This document shows positions 44,405-55,317 of a stretch of 64,000 nt of DNA, one piece after another. A model generated the notes under the pieces. That model ran no database searches. It saw only the letters and a list, made by a program, of their open reading frames with translations, and was not told where the DNA came from. Position 1 is the first letter of the stretch. Each line of letters starts with the position of its first letter. A program made the position numbers and the translations under genes. The stretch lies in NCBI GenBank assembly GCA_028564705.1, contig JAPXFQ010000396.1:1-64000 (forward strand), read 5' to 3'. This DNA is from Apricaphanius iberus. Taxonomy: Eukaryota; Chordata; Actinopteri; Cyprinodontiformes; Aphaniidae.

Positions 44405-45362
44405 ATGTTACCTTTGCTGTTTTTGCTCATTCGGTGCAGAGAAACTTCAACTTAATTTACAGATCAGAGTCCTGCAATAAAATTGGTTCCTGAGGCTAAT
44501 CCACTGTTTCGGGTGAACAAATGAAATCTCTCTCTGGGAGCAATGGATCCTGAGATAGTGAGAATATTCTGCATTCAGTGCAAAATTGGAAAGAAATACA
44601 CGTTTATCTACTGTGCACATTTAATAAATATATTTTCTCTGTTACCCAGTGATTTAGAAAGGAGGAAAGCTCTCTATATTATCTCTATAATCCGTTTGGA
44701 TCCATAAATGTGATCGCATTTGTAATCTGCAGTACTTTAGAAAAATTGTCTTTAGTTTCGCAAATGACTAGATCGCTCGCAGCTCGAGCAAAAAGTAGGT
44801 CAGACACCGAAACAATCACTTCACGGTGCTGTTTGGTGGAGACAAACTCGTCAAAAAAAAGTGTCCTGTCCTGCATTCTGAAGATGATTCTGACCCTCGC
44901 CAGTCCCTGCATGCAATTTTCACATCTTGTCACAACCATGATTACCTTTTAACTGGTTGTTACAATAATTTGTCTGCAGTTTCACCTGGATTCCTGACTG
45001 TCCTCGCAAGGTTTGTTTTTTTTAAAGTAGTGGCTGATTTTCCCAAGTCATATCTGTAACGCTAAAACCCATTAATGTTACTCGAAGACGGAGGATGCTT
45101 TACAAAAATAAAAATAACATGCTTGGATGCAAAAAACAAAACAGTTACCTGGTTGAAGAGACAGGGGGAAATCAGGACAACTTAAAGCACCAACTAGCGG
45201 GAAAACTCCATTTTAACACTCTATAGAAAACAATTTTATCTTCTTTTTCTGCGCTTCCCCCGGCCCCATAGTGGCGCAACGCTGCACCTGCAGTTAAAAT
45301 AACTTCCATATAGCTGGCCGCAGAGCGATATCAGGCTGGGGCGGCAAGCAGATTAGCTGGAG
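44405..45362 (+). repeat. Direct ~1-kb repeat, copy 2
   Basis: Same family as 36895-37995, same strand, lacking part of the segment after TGAGAATATTCTG. It contains CCATTTTAACACTCTATAGA and the C-rich CTTCCCCCGGCCCC that copy 1 lacks but the inverted copy at 20047 partly has. So none of the copies derives simply from the other. Confidence 0.8.
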
Positions 45363-46389
45363 GCGGACCCCGCGCAAATTTGAACGCAGGAAAGACCCTG
45401 CTATATTTTCCATCTGAGATACTAGAGCAGTTTTTAACCAAGCAGTGAGTTCCAGGCATGGTAAAACAGTGCGGAATTGCGAGAACCTCAACTACTACAG
45501 AGTTAACAAAACGATAAAAAAATCACGGTTTGCTGCCTGAATTATGCAAAAATGGCGGAGACTATGAGGATCCCACGAGATACCGTCATATCGAGAGGAG
45601 CGGCTCTGTACCATGACGACAACTCCAAACTCTCAAAAGTGACACAAATACAGAGAAACAGGAAGGTGCAAGGGGAGAAAAGAAATGTAAAAAGCTACAG
45701 CGAAAATGTGCTGGAAAGATAAGGAAATGAGTGATGGCAGGTATCTCAGGAAATTTGTATGCATTTCAATTAAAAAGGCTATAATTAAAAGTCAGTATAG
45801 AGGTGAGCTGTAAGAACTGCCTTTCCTTAAAGAGTATATTTTTAGTACCAATAGCTCCCGCAGACTGAAGAATATCCCTTCTTGATACTACAAAATAAGT
45901 CTGGGTGAATGAAAAATGAATGAAACGGAGACAGATGAAAATTATGGAAATGCCACTACTCCAGTGTTTCGCACACATAGATGAATCTGTAGCTTGTGCC
46001 ACAGATAAAACTCCGACCGCCACAGATTCAACACCGACCCGAAACATTTTTTCTTTAATAATCACCTACTACCACATACTGCGTTTCTTTTTCTTTTTTT
46101 AAGCCATTTAAAACACGCAGTGTATTCGTTCAACTGCATTGCCTCTCTCTCTCTCTTTCTCTCTCTCAGCCCCTCCCCTCCGTGCACACCAAGTCTGTCT
46201 GGATCATCTGTGGAAGCGTGGCCTATCGATACTTGCCGACCCTCCCAATTTCCCGGGAGTGGCCCGTCCCGAAAATAATTCTCCCACCATTCTCCCAAAT
46301 TTCTCCTGATACTCCCAGTTTCTTATATGAGAGGGATTGAGTACAAAACATGATACATTTTAAATGCATGTTACAGTTTCTTCATTCCA
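45363..46389. other. No gene recognised
   Basis: Short CT-rich run at 46142-46168. CCTCCCAATTTCCCGGGAGT at about 46243 with CTCCCAAATTTCTCCTGATA resembles a fish DNA-element terminus, but no partner was found. Confidence 0.3.
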
Positions 46390-46850
46390 GACATGAAAAT
46401 GCATCACATATTGGCAGCAAGCCACAAGTTTTGAGAAGTCTTTGTGACTGACAGAAGCTGTAGTTTCAATTATTTTTTAAATTGTCGTGGTTATTTAGGA
46501 TTAAAAACTGTTTCAACCCTTTTCAAGTCTAGCTTCCTTTTATTTCGGCAGCATGACTGTAACTTCAGCAGAGGATCAAGGTTGGTCGTGCTTTTGGTCT
46601 GGCAGAAACCAACTTTACAGAGTCAAAATCAACAGACTCAATGCTGTGCTGCGACCAAACTGAGAAATAAAATACTTTCTCACTCTCTCCTGACACAGAC
46701 TCCTACGAGTTTTTAGAATGATTAATAAGTAATTATTCCTAATCATTCAGTGCTGCTGAGCCAGGGCCCAAGATGGGACTGCAGGACCAAAATAAAAGTA
46801 GAGATGTTCTTGTAGTGGGGTCCCAATCAGATTTGGACACATTTTAGAGT
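46390..46850 (+). repeat. Dispersed repeat with coding-like core, copy 2
   Basis: Opposite orientation to 16100-16560. The plus frame 46444-46716 reads SFNYFLNCRGYLGLKTVSTL then FKSSFLLFRQHDCNFSRGS, aligned with the other copy. Unknown protein. Flanking CAGTGCTGCTGAGCCAGGGC also matches. Confidence 0.6.
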
Positions 46851-47208
46851 TTTCATCTGTTAAAATTACATTTAAAGTCATTTTATTTTTGCTATATACT
46901 ATATTAACACTATATAAAGTTGACGAAACGTTGGTTTATGTACACAATATGAAGTGGTCACCACATAATTCGAAACCTTTCCTCAGACGGGTCCCACAGC
47001 TGATTGCTAGCACGTTTCATTGCAATAATCCAACGTTGTCTAAACTCTGGATCCTTGGGAATCTTGTTAAACTCTCTCCCTTTATCTCGTCCGTGTCTGT
47101 TATGGCATCTGGGGAACAACAGGTATCCACAATATTTACAGTTTCTAAGTTTGGTTTAGCGGCATATAACTTATTTTTTTATTAACAAATATGTACAGAA
47201 CAAAAATA
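46851..47208. other. No gene recognised
   Basis: Unassigned AT-rich sequence before a hAT insertion. Confidence 0.3.
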
Positions 47209-48258
47209 CACACAACTAGGCCTGTCACGATAACAAATTTAGCTGGACGATAAATTGCCCCAGTAATTATTGCGATAAACGATTATATTGCAGTTTTTAC
47301 ATACATTTTAAGCTAATCTAATAATAATGGTATAAAAATGTAAGTACAAAAGATTAAAGATAAATTAACTTTTTTTTAAGAATTGAAACTGGAATTGTAT
47401 TATGAAAAGACATTGTAAATATCCAAAATAAATAAATATAATGACCAAGAAAAACATATGAACAAAAAAAGCACTTAAATAAAAACAATTCAAACAATAA
47501 AATAACATTTCTGTAAACAAAATTGCACTTCAATATATGTTAAACATTAGGTTCAGACATTTAACACTTCCAATCCTGTTTGTAACATTTGTCAAAAAGC
47601 CGTCTTTTCCAGGGTGTTAAACGGTTGCATCTGGCTATGTAGCGAACCACGGCGTCTGTGAGTGCGCACCATTTGGCACTGTCTCGTTTATATTTTGTGT
47701 GTTTCATAAATGCCCCCGTGATGATGGACTGACGGGGAGAAGTTGAGGGTCCCTCTGCCTCTTTGGTAGATGTTTTTTTACCCAGCTGGGAAAACTGGAG
47801 CGGGGAGGTTGTGTTTGAGGTGAGCGTGCAGATTCGTCGTGTTGCCGTGTTTAACATAAACCGTTTAAAAACAAATGCGACATGTCGGCTCATTAATGTT
47901 TAAATCCAAAATTTTCCCACACGTCGGCTGTTGCGTCCGACTTAGAAACCAACTCCATGGTTATCGACTCCTCTACCCTCCTCCTCACGGGGCTCTCCGC
48001 TGCTCCAGCGCCAGGTATGATCACGCTGGCAGCGTGTGCTCCGCCTCCACAAACACAGAGACACAGCGGCTGACAGGAGGGTTCACTCTTTACGCTAAAC
48101 CGAGAGGAGCCAGTCGAGACTGATGCAGCGACGTTAACTCATTATCCTGCGACTTCAGTCAATGAAAAATTATCGAGCCTGTTAAAGTTACCGAGCGCAT
48201 TTTTAATTATTGGTCAATTAATTGATTTATTGATTATCCCGACAGGCCTACACACAAC
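47209..48258 (-). mobile_element. hAT element with 8-bp TSD (TAGGCCTGTC family)
   Basis: Element 47217-48250 (1034 bp) starts TAGGCCTGTCACGATAAC and ends GATTATCCCGACAGGCCTA, inverted ends. The identical 8-mers CACACAAC flank it at 47209-47216 and 48251-48258. A minus-strand frame (47561-47893) reads SIITGAFMKHTKYKRDSAKW then CALTDAVVRYIARCNRLTP, which resembles the N-terminal segment after the BED finger of ZBED-like hAT transposases. The catalytic part is deleted, so the element is non-autonomous. Confidence 0.93.
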
Positions 48259-49021
48259 AAAACTGTTTGCCAGGGGTACAAATAAAAGATATCAGGTTAC
48301 AGAGAGCATTTAATAGAAGTTCAAATTTATTAAAAATACAAAACTTGAGATATTACATGTACATTAGTATTCACAGCCTTTGACGTGAAGCTCAGAATTG
48401 AGCTGAGGTGCATTCTGTTTCCACTGATCATCCTTAAGGTGTTTCAGCAGATTAATGGGAGTCCACCTGTGGTAAATTAAGTTGTTTGGACATGATTTGG
48501 AAAGGCACACACCTGTCTATGTAATGGCCCCTGGGTTGACAGTGCATGTCAAAGCACAAACCAAACATGAAGAAAAAGGAATTGAGTGTAGACCTCTGAG
48601 ACAGGATTGTCTTGAGGCACAAGGTTCACGAAAGTTACAGAAAAATTTCTGCTGCTTTGAAGGTTCCAATGAGCAAAGTGGCCTCCATTATTCGTAACTG
48701 GAAGAAGTTTGGAACCACCAAGACTCTTCCAAGAGCTTGCCGACCTTCTAAGCTGAGTGAACGGGGAAGAAGGGTCTTGGTCAGGGAGGTGACCAATAAC
48801 CCGATGGTCACTTTGTCAGAGCTCCAGCATTCCTCTGTGGAGAGAGGAGAACCTTCCAGAAGGACAACAATCTCTGCAGCAATCCAACAATGAACATCTC
48901 TGGAGAGTTCTGAAAATGGCTGTGCAACAACATTTTCCATCCAACCTGATGGAGCTCGAGAGGTACTGCAAAGAGGAATGGGCAAAACTGCCAAAAGATA
49001 GGTGTGCCAATCTTGTGGCAT

Positions 49022-51061
49022 ATTCAAAATAGGGCTGAACAATTAATTGCATATGCAATTAAATCGCGATTTGGTAAAATGCGATTTCCTAATCGCAAAG
49101 GCTGCGATTTGACTTGATGTAAACATATCTGCTAAAGTCACGTGACTTGCAAACAATGCAGGGAGAGAAGGAAACGCTGCACTTTAACCAGTTATAAAAT
49201 GACCAAAAGCTTAACAGAATCCAACACTACACAATAGTTGGTACCAAAGAGGAACAGTACATCAGTTGTGAGAAATTATATCTGCTTTGAAAACGTTGAT
49301 GCTGCGCAACGCCAGGTATTATGCAGAACCCGTCTTGGTATTGTTGCTGCCTCGCGAGGTAGGCTACAGTACGAACCTTTATCAACACCTAAAAACATCA
49401 CACCACCATATATGAGAGTTGCACGGCTAAACTGACCACCACCAGTGTTTCAATTTCCAGTAAACAAACTTCGAGGCGACAGGGATCGCTGACAGAGCTG
49501 TTTGAAAGAATCGCTCCTTACGAACATAAAAAAACGGGTTTTATAGCCAAAAGTATTATTGTTAACCATGATGAATAAGCTAGGATTCAATCTCACACTC
49601 ACATTTTAGCCACATTTTATCTGCACTGTATAAAAAACGCCAACAGAAGGGTAAAGCCGCACCGAACACAGCGGAGTATTTTGCAACAACTGACCAGAGA
49701 TCAAACCGCTCTACGGAGCCATACCAGAGTCTGAAAGTGCATTAGATTGATGGAGAATTAAAAATCAGAGTGTATAAAAGGGCTTAATCCCATCTGGATT
49801 AAATAGTTTACTGGTTGAGGTGTGTTGAATTATGTTTGGAGTCAGTTTGCGTTATGTTTGAGCTCGGAGGGCTACCGTAGCTTGGTGCGTCAGTCAGACG
49901 ATGACGTCATACGTTCATCTTACCCCCCGACGGAGTTTTACTGCAGCAGTCGCGTTCAGTAGCAGATAAAGTTTGGGTTTGTTTAATATAAGCCTGTGAG
50001 CTGCTACAGAGACTCGCCACCAGAGTGTCGGTGCGTCTATGACGAGTGAGTACTGTATCAGGGCCCGGAGTGGACGAATCTGTTAGTTAAATGTCCGGTT
50101 CGATGTTAGCTTGTTAGCCGCTAATGCTAATGCTAGTTGGCACAGATTGAATGTGTAGGCTACAGAGTTACCTGATATTCGAAGGGATTTTCCGACCATA
50201 AGAGTCTAAGTACATGATTATTTCCCTTTGGTTTATGCAGAAGAGTACTTAATTTTCGAGTTGCTAAGTTAGATGGAATCTATAATGAATGTAAGGGATT
50301 ACTCTGCATGTTTATATAAGAATGTTTATTGTTACTTATGTATGGTGCAGGTTCTTGACATGTCTTGGAATACTAGAATTACTTAGTCTTGTATCTTTAT
50401 TTGCAGGAAAACCACAGAGACACATAGTCCTACAACCGCGTTCCTGTATTACATCAGTTCTGACTTGTAACTGGATTTGTAATCTCTGATTGCTAAGTAA
50501 AGAAGAGTTCAACCATCCAACTTGGCCTAGTTTCTGACCACACCCCTGCCTTCTGAGACAGAGTGCATGCTCCCCCTCTGAACCAAACAGTGTTCTAATC
50601 GACACTCAGGGTTGAAAGTAGATGTCAAAGGCGAACAGCGCCCCCTTCACCCTTCCTTCTAATTAGCTACAGAACACAGAGCTTGTTCCTTCAAGCATCC
50701 TACTTCCTGGATAACCACACAGAGGAAAACATTGCAGCCGGAGGGAATTATTAGCTGGGATCAAAAGGAAGAAAACCTTGATTGCAGAACGACACTGATG
50801 ACCATCGAGTGTGATGATTAAAAGTAGATAAGTAGTAGACAAAAAAGTAAATAATCTTATGGAATAGAATAAATTATGTATAATAATCTGTTTATAATAC
50901 ACAATAGTTTTGATTGCATTAATTAAAAAATGCATGACAAAAGCCCCACAAAAATAAATTGCACATTAAATCGCAATCGCAATATTGAGAAAAAAAATAA
51001 AAATTTTTTTAAAAAATCGCAATTACATTCTTTTCCAAAATCGTTCAGACCCAATTCTAAA
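49022..51061. mobile_element. Non-autonomous hAT element, copy 2, hosting a solo LTR
   Basis: Element 49030-51053, opposite in orientation to copy 1 at 17363. The termini TAGGGCTGAACAATTAATTG and AAAATCGTTCAGACCCA carry the same inverted ends with one or two changes. The flanking 8-mers ATTCAAAA (49022-49029) and ATTCTAAA (51054-51061) differ at one base, so the duplication is slightly decayed. After subtracting the inner LTR and its 5-bp duplication, the length is about 1113 bp, near the 1128 bp of copy 1. Confidence 0.9.
49766..50681. mobile_element. Solo LTR candidate inside hAT copy 2
   Basis: The sequence absent from hAT copy 1 is 49771-50676 (906 bp), starting TGTATAAAAG and ending CTACAGAACA, so the termini are TGT...ACA. 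The flanking 5-mers CAGAG are identical (49766-49770 and 50677-50681). Comparison with copy 1 gives the empty site directly. No gag or pol reading is present. Orientation is unresolved: TATATAAG-like boxes can be read on both strands, and no convincing AATAAA decides it. Confidence 0.8.
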
Positions 51062-51328
51062 TTACTTGAGGCTGTAATTGCTGCCAAAGGTGCATCAACA
51101 CATTACTGAGCAAAGGCTTGGGTACTTATGTTCATGTGATTTATCAGGGTTTTTTTTAATTTTCAATAAATTTGTAACAATCTAAACATTTCTTTTTACA
51201 TTGTCATTATGGGGTGTTGTGTGTTGAACTTTAAGGAAAAAAATGAATTTAATAAATGTTTGTATAAGGCTGTAACATTAAAAAATTTGAAAAAAGTGAA
51301 GCGCTGTGAATTCTTTCCGGATGCATTG

Positions 51329-52799
51329 TATGTACTAGGGCTGCACAATTAATCGGCTTTTGATCGTGATCACGATTTTGGTGGCCAAAATTAAATAAAC
51401 CTGATCGTCAACGATATTTACATTCAAAATGCGAGCTTCACTGCATTCCTCTATCATACACTGCCTCAACCAATAGTCTGCCAACCACCAGAGGGCAAAC
51501 GCTTGGCTAAAGCTTCATTAAGCTGCCCCAAATAAAATCCACGCACTCAGCACTCATAATGGCTGCACTACGCTTGCTACGTAGCAGGTAAAAAGGAGTA
51601 TTTGAGAAATGTAGTAGATTCAAATCTCCATTATGGATCTGACTAGTAAGCAGAAAGTTCCCGAAAGTGTACTACCGCCACAGTTAGCAGATGCTACGCT
51701 ATCCCACAATGCAGCGGATGCCCCGAAATCTTAGAAGAAGGACCTAGCTAAAAATGGCTACAGACGAACTGTCAACCATTGACACTGCTGCAGTTTCCGC
51801 AGATAAATGTGCGTGAAGCAATGTTACTAATTACTATAACTGCTTCTTGACTGATTAAACATTTGAGTTTTTATGTCATACCAGATAAAATAACGGCTAG
51901 AGGATGGCGGGACCACAGGTGAACGTAACGTAAACATCTGGGTCAACAGAAGTCATACGGGTCAAAGGACATGCAAAATGGTGGAGCAGTATGTCTGATT
52001 TCATGCCCATTAAGCGTCTGTTTGCTATGCAGTATTTACTACATTAGCGGGCGAGTAATAGTTGGTACATAGCATATGGTAAATACTAAGGATTTGGATG
52101 CAGGGAATGTCAAATGCCTTTTCTGTACACAGGAGGCCGTTTCTGTATAAGCTGCAACTGTTTCCATTAAATTGCACTTTGACAAATTTAGCTTGTACTT
52201 TTAAAGCAATTCGGAGCATTAAGTCTGTTGATTTTTTACGGTGTAACTGATGTTGGAGCATTTTTTTGTCGCAGATAGTGACGTTTTGGTACATACTCTG
52301 TTTTATCTGTCTACACAGATACTGAAAACAGAAAACGCAGTTCTCCACTTTGACGGGAGTTTTTTAAAAGATTCGTTTTTGTGCCAAAAATCTGTGTTTA
52401 CATGTGGATGGCAGGCCAAACCGTAGAAAAATATCTCAGTGTTGTGAGATACCCGGCTACGTGTGGACAAGGTTGTCTTGCAATTGAACGTGAATATGTT
52501 TACTACTAAAAAAGATCAAAGCTAAACATCGCATCTAATCAAACAGCATCATGACATCGCTACAAATACTGTATTAAAATTAGCGAACATCAATGTATAC
52601 AGGCTTTTGGTTACCATACCTTGTTTAAGCGACCCTTGGTGAAAAATCATGTGGATGTTTTCTGATGCTGGATAATTGAGCTTGTACTGCTGTGGTACAC
52701 TAGGTCTACTTTGCAGTATATAGACTGTACTTTGTTCTCTTTTTTTAGAATGTAACGATCCCAAACTTTACACATTTTTTGCTGTTTATGGGCATCTTT
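51329..52799. other. hAT-type terminus, then unassigned DNA
   Basis: TAGGGCTGCACAATTAATCG at about 51336 is a further TAGGGCTG-start terminus whose partner is not found. 52025-52348 is a 107-codon minus frame without recognisable domains. No gene can be supported. Confidence 0.35.
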
Positions 52800-53012
52800 A
52801 CTCTCCTGTATCGCGTCAACTAAATTTAAACTGTATCACACGTTGCTGTTGTGCTTCGCGCAGGTACAAAACAAAAAAATGGTCTGTGTGGAATATTCAG
52901 ATCCCTGCACGGATAGGAATTTAACGAGGCTTTGAGGCAGAGTTTTTGCCTTGAGAAATTTTTGTAATAGAGTAAATCGAGTAACTGGACGAATCACTGC
53001 AGCCCTAATTGC
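52800..53012 (-). mobile_element. hAT-type terminus (TAGGGCTGCAGTGATTCG family)
   Basis: On the minus strand from 53012: TTAGGGCTGCAGTGATTCGT, then CCAGTTACTCGATTTACTCT. This is a common fish hAT-like terminus. The left limit is not defined and no partner is found. Confidence 0.4.
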
Positions 53013-53859
53013 TCTAACTGCTCTCAAAAATCTGTCTCCAACTCCAAAAGCATGTATAGTAGTGAAGCATGAGTTATGAACGAGTCGTTCAAAACTCGAG
53101 AATCACTTTACTGACTGTTCACGATTCACTACCACAAGTGACTTTACTGACTCATTCCAGTTATTAGCAACTAATTTCAATAGTAGAAATATATGTAGTT
53201 TTTAATAAAAAAATACTGAGGGGAAAAAACAGCCAATAAAAACAATAAAAAAACATTTCTGCTCTGGGCTGGAAGAAAAAACCCAGAGTACAAAGCTCAC
53301 ATCACAAGAATAGCTCATTAGTTCACAGCAGCATTGCTCTGCTAACATGCTAACAGCACATTGAGTTACTCACCCTTTCCTGTCAGAGAGCTAACTGCTG
53401 GTTTGCAATTTCTGGTGCTGAATCGTAGTGTGAACAAATCACTCCATCACACCCGGCACACAGCTCAAACAAGCTGAACGAAATGAAACAACTCACTCCC
53501 TCCTCCCCGGTTCCAGGGCTTAAAGTAAAAAACATCCTAAGCCTGACATTTTTTCCAAGGAGCTCAGTTGCAGTGGATCCAATACATACACATAATAAGA
53601 GATTTGGCCAACAACTTTTTGGCATTGTGATTGGTAACCTACAATTTAAATTTGATTTTTAAAAAGTAAAAGTTAAGTTATAAGGGAAAACATATGAAAC
53701 TCATTTAAGCATATTAATCTGATTCATTTGGCAACCATTTATTACAGTAAAGGGCAATTTATAGAAAAACATAAATTGCAACTTTTTCTATCATTTTTCT
53801 AACTCTTAAACCTAAAATTCAAAACAATAATTTAGACTTTCTTATGACTAACTGACCTA

Positions 53860-53985
53860 TTATTGTTTTCACTTAATTGCTTATGATTTCTTGTTTGCCT
53901 ATTCATGTAAAGCACCTTGAATTGCCATGTGTTTAAAGTGTGCTATACAAATAAAATTGCCTTGTGTGTTGTTCAAAACAACGAC
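53860..53985 (+). mobile_element. LINE 3' tail fragment (L2-like)
   Basis: TGTAAAGCACCTTGAATTGC, then GTGTGCTATACAAATAAAAT and TGCCTTGTG. This is the 3' tail pattern of a fish L2-group LINE different from the one at 991 and 11452. Strongly 5'-truncated. Confidence 0.6.
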
Positions 53986-54243
53986 AAATAAGGTAAGTTA
54001 TAGGAAATACATTACATTGAATATTGATTCCTCTCCTCTTTAACATATCTGAAGAGGCAGCAAACCAATAAATTGCTCCAAGTCATCACATTAAAAAAAA
54101 AACATATATCCTTTGAGATTATCAGACAAGGCATTTCTTGAACTCTGGTGCTATGCCATGTGTGTTCATATAACTGCCATGATGATGGGAAACAGACAGT
54201 TTTGTTAAAGCGTTTTTAATCAAGCGCAACATTTTGTATAGGT

Positions 54244-54492
54244 CTACGAGCGGTTAAGCGATTGTAAATGATAAATCGTGTTCCGCAATGAACGAGCACA
54301 CATAGTTTCAACAGCCACAGCGGCCACTACGTCAGCTGTGGCTGTTGCTCCCAGCAAACAGCTTGTGTGTTGGAGCGCATGGACATCAGCTTTATGACGG
54401 CGAAGAGCTTTTTTCCCGCTATTTGCATGTACTAACTTCTTGGACACAGCACACAAAAACACGAACCAGGGTCCCTTAGCTTCTGGCACCAT
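54244..54492 (-). pseudogene. Possible zinc-finger start of a transposase
   Basis: The minus strand reads MVPEAKGPWFVFLCAVSKKL then VHANSGKKALRRHKADVH. One missing Cys codon aside, the C-x2-C ... H-x4-5-H pattern resembles the finger at the start of some hAT-like proteins. There is nothing else of the protein. Weak support. Confidence 0.3.
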
Positions 54493-55317
54493 CTTCCAAA
54501 CAGCTTGCAGTATCCGCCTTTATCCTCTATTCATACCTAGCGCCACTTTTTTTAAAGGCCCTTGTCAACCACGACTATATCTCCCCCGGCTTCATGAATT
54601 TAGCCTCCATTCTTCTGATTTCAGGAGAACAACCGGGGCTTGCCTCGGATGTTGCGTTCAAAACCACTCTGATAAAAAAAAAATATTTAAAAAAATGTTT
54701 CTGTATCAGTCAAACGCCGGAGATCCAGCACGATGCTGGAGTACTTTAAGCTTTGCGTTTCACAACTCATACGAGTTGAACGACTAGAACACCCCCTCCT
54801 CCATGGTACAGACAACTCACGAGCTGAACGAAATGAAACAACTCACTCCCTCCTCCCGGCTCACAGCTCAAACGAGCTGAACGACGTCGTGAATCAACTC
54901 ACCCCCTCCGGCTCACAGCTTTTTCTTCTTCTCCTTTTTGGTTGGCAACCAACTTTCATTTTTTTATTTATATTTTGGATTTTTATTTTATTGATTCACT
55001 TTTCATTTGTGTTTGTCAGAAATGTCATTAATATTCTATTGAAAGGAAAATAAATGTTCCCTTTAGAGATCCTAATACTTTTTTTGCTCTTTTTTGTCTG
55101 TAAGATAATTTTCTTTTTCATTCACTCATCATAGCGGCAGGATTTACATAAAAACAAGAAAGAACTTGTATGAGTGAAAATGTGCATTTTTTGCACTCTC
55201 TGGGCAACTGACTCAGTGACTCAAATGACTCAAAAACCCTGATTCATTTTAGTGAGCGACTCATTCAGACTCGATTCAGTAAAAATAATCCAATTTACCA
55301 TCACTAATGTATTGCCT

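Larger units (their letters stand above)
48310..51328 (+). mobile_element. Internally deleted Tc1 element hosting nested insertions
   Basis: Plus-strand Tc1 of the CCGGAAAGTATTCACAGCGC family. The right end TTCTTTCCGGATGCATTG (51328) abuts TA. The left terminal repeat is missing beyond about 48310. The transposase reads KISAALKVPMSKVASIIRNW and KLSERGRRVLVREVTNN (HTH half), then a deletion jumps to EHLWRVLKMAVQQHFPSNL and EEWAKLPKDRCANLV. The catalytic aspartates are lost. A hAT MITE sits at 49030-51053; removing it rejoins the C-terminus in frame (AYSK/LLEAVIAAKGASTHY). Confidence 0.9.
53055..55317. mobile_element. Composite repeat, TAGTGATGG / GAGTCGTTCA-type ends
   Basis: The left edge TAGTAGTGAAGCATGAGTTA and the right edge read inverted, TTAGTGATGGTAAATTGGAT, are both followed by GAGTC/GACTC-rich subterminal DNA, as in a known style of fish hAT-like repeat. 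Two direct copies of CTGAACGAAATGAAACAACT lie at about 53475 and 54815. Inside are an L2-type tail (53860-53985) and a zinc-finger-like frame (54244-54492). Target duplication is not visible, so the single-element interpretation is tentative. Confidence 0.4.

Noticed and set aside
46142..46168. CT-rich run as a microsatellite
   Set aside because: Too short and impure to report as a separate repeat.
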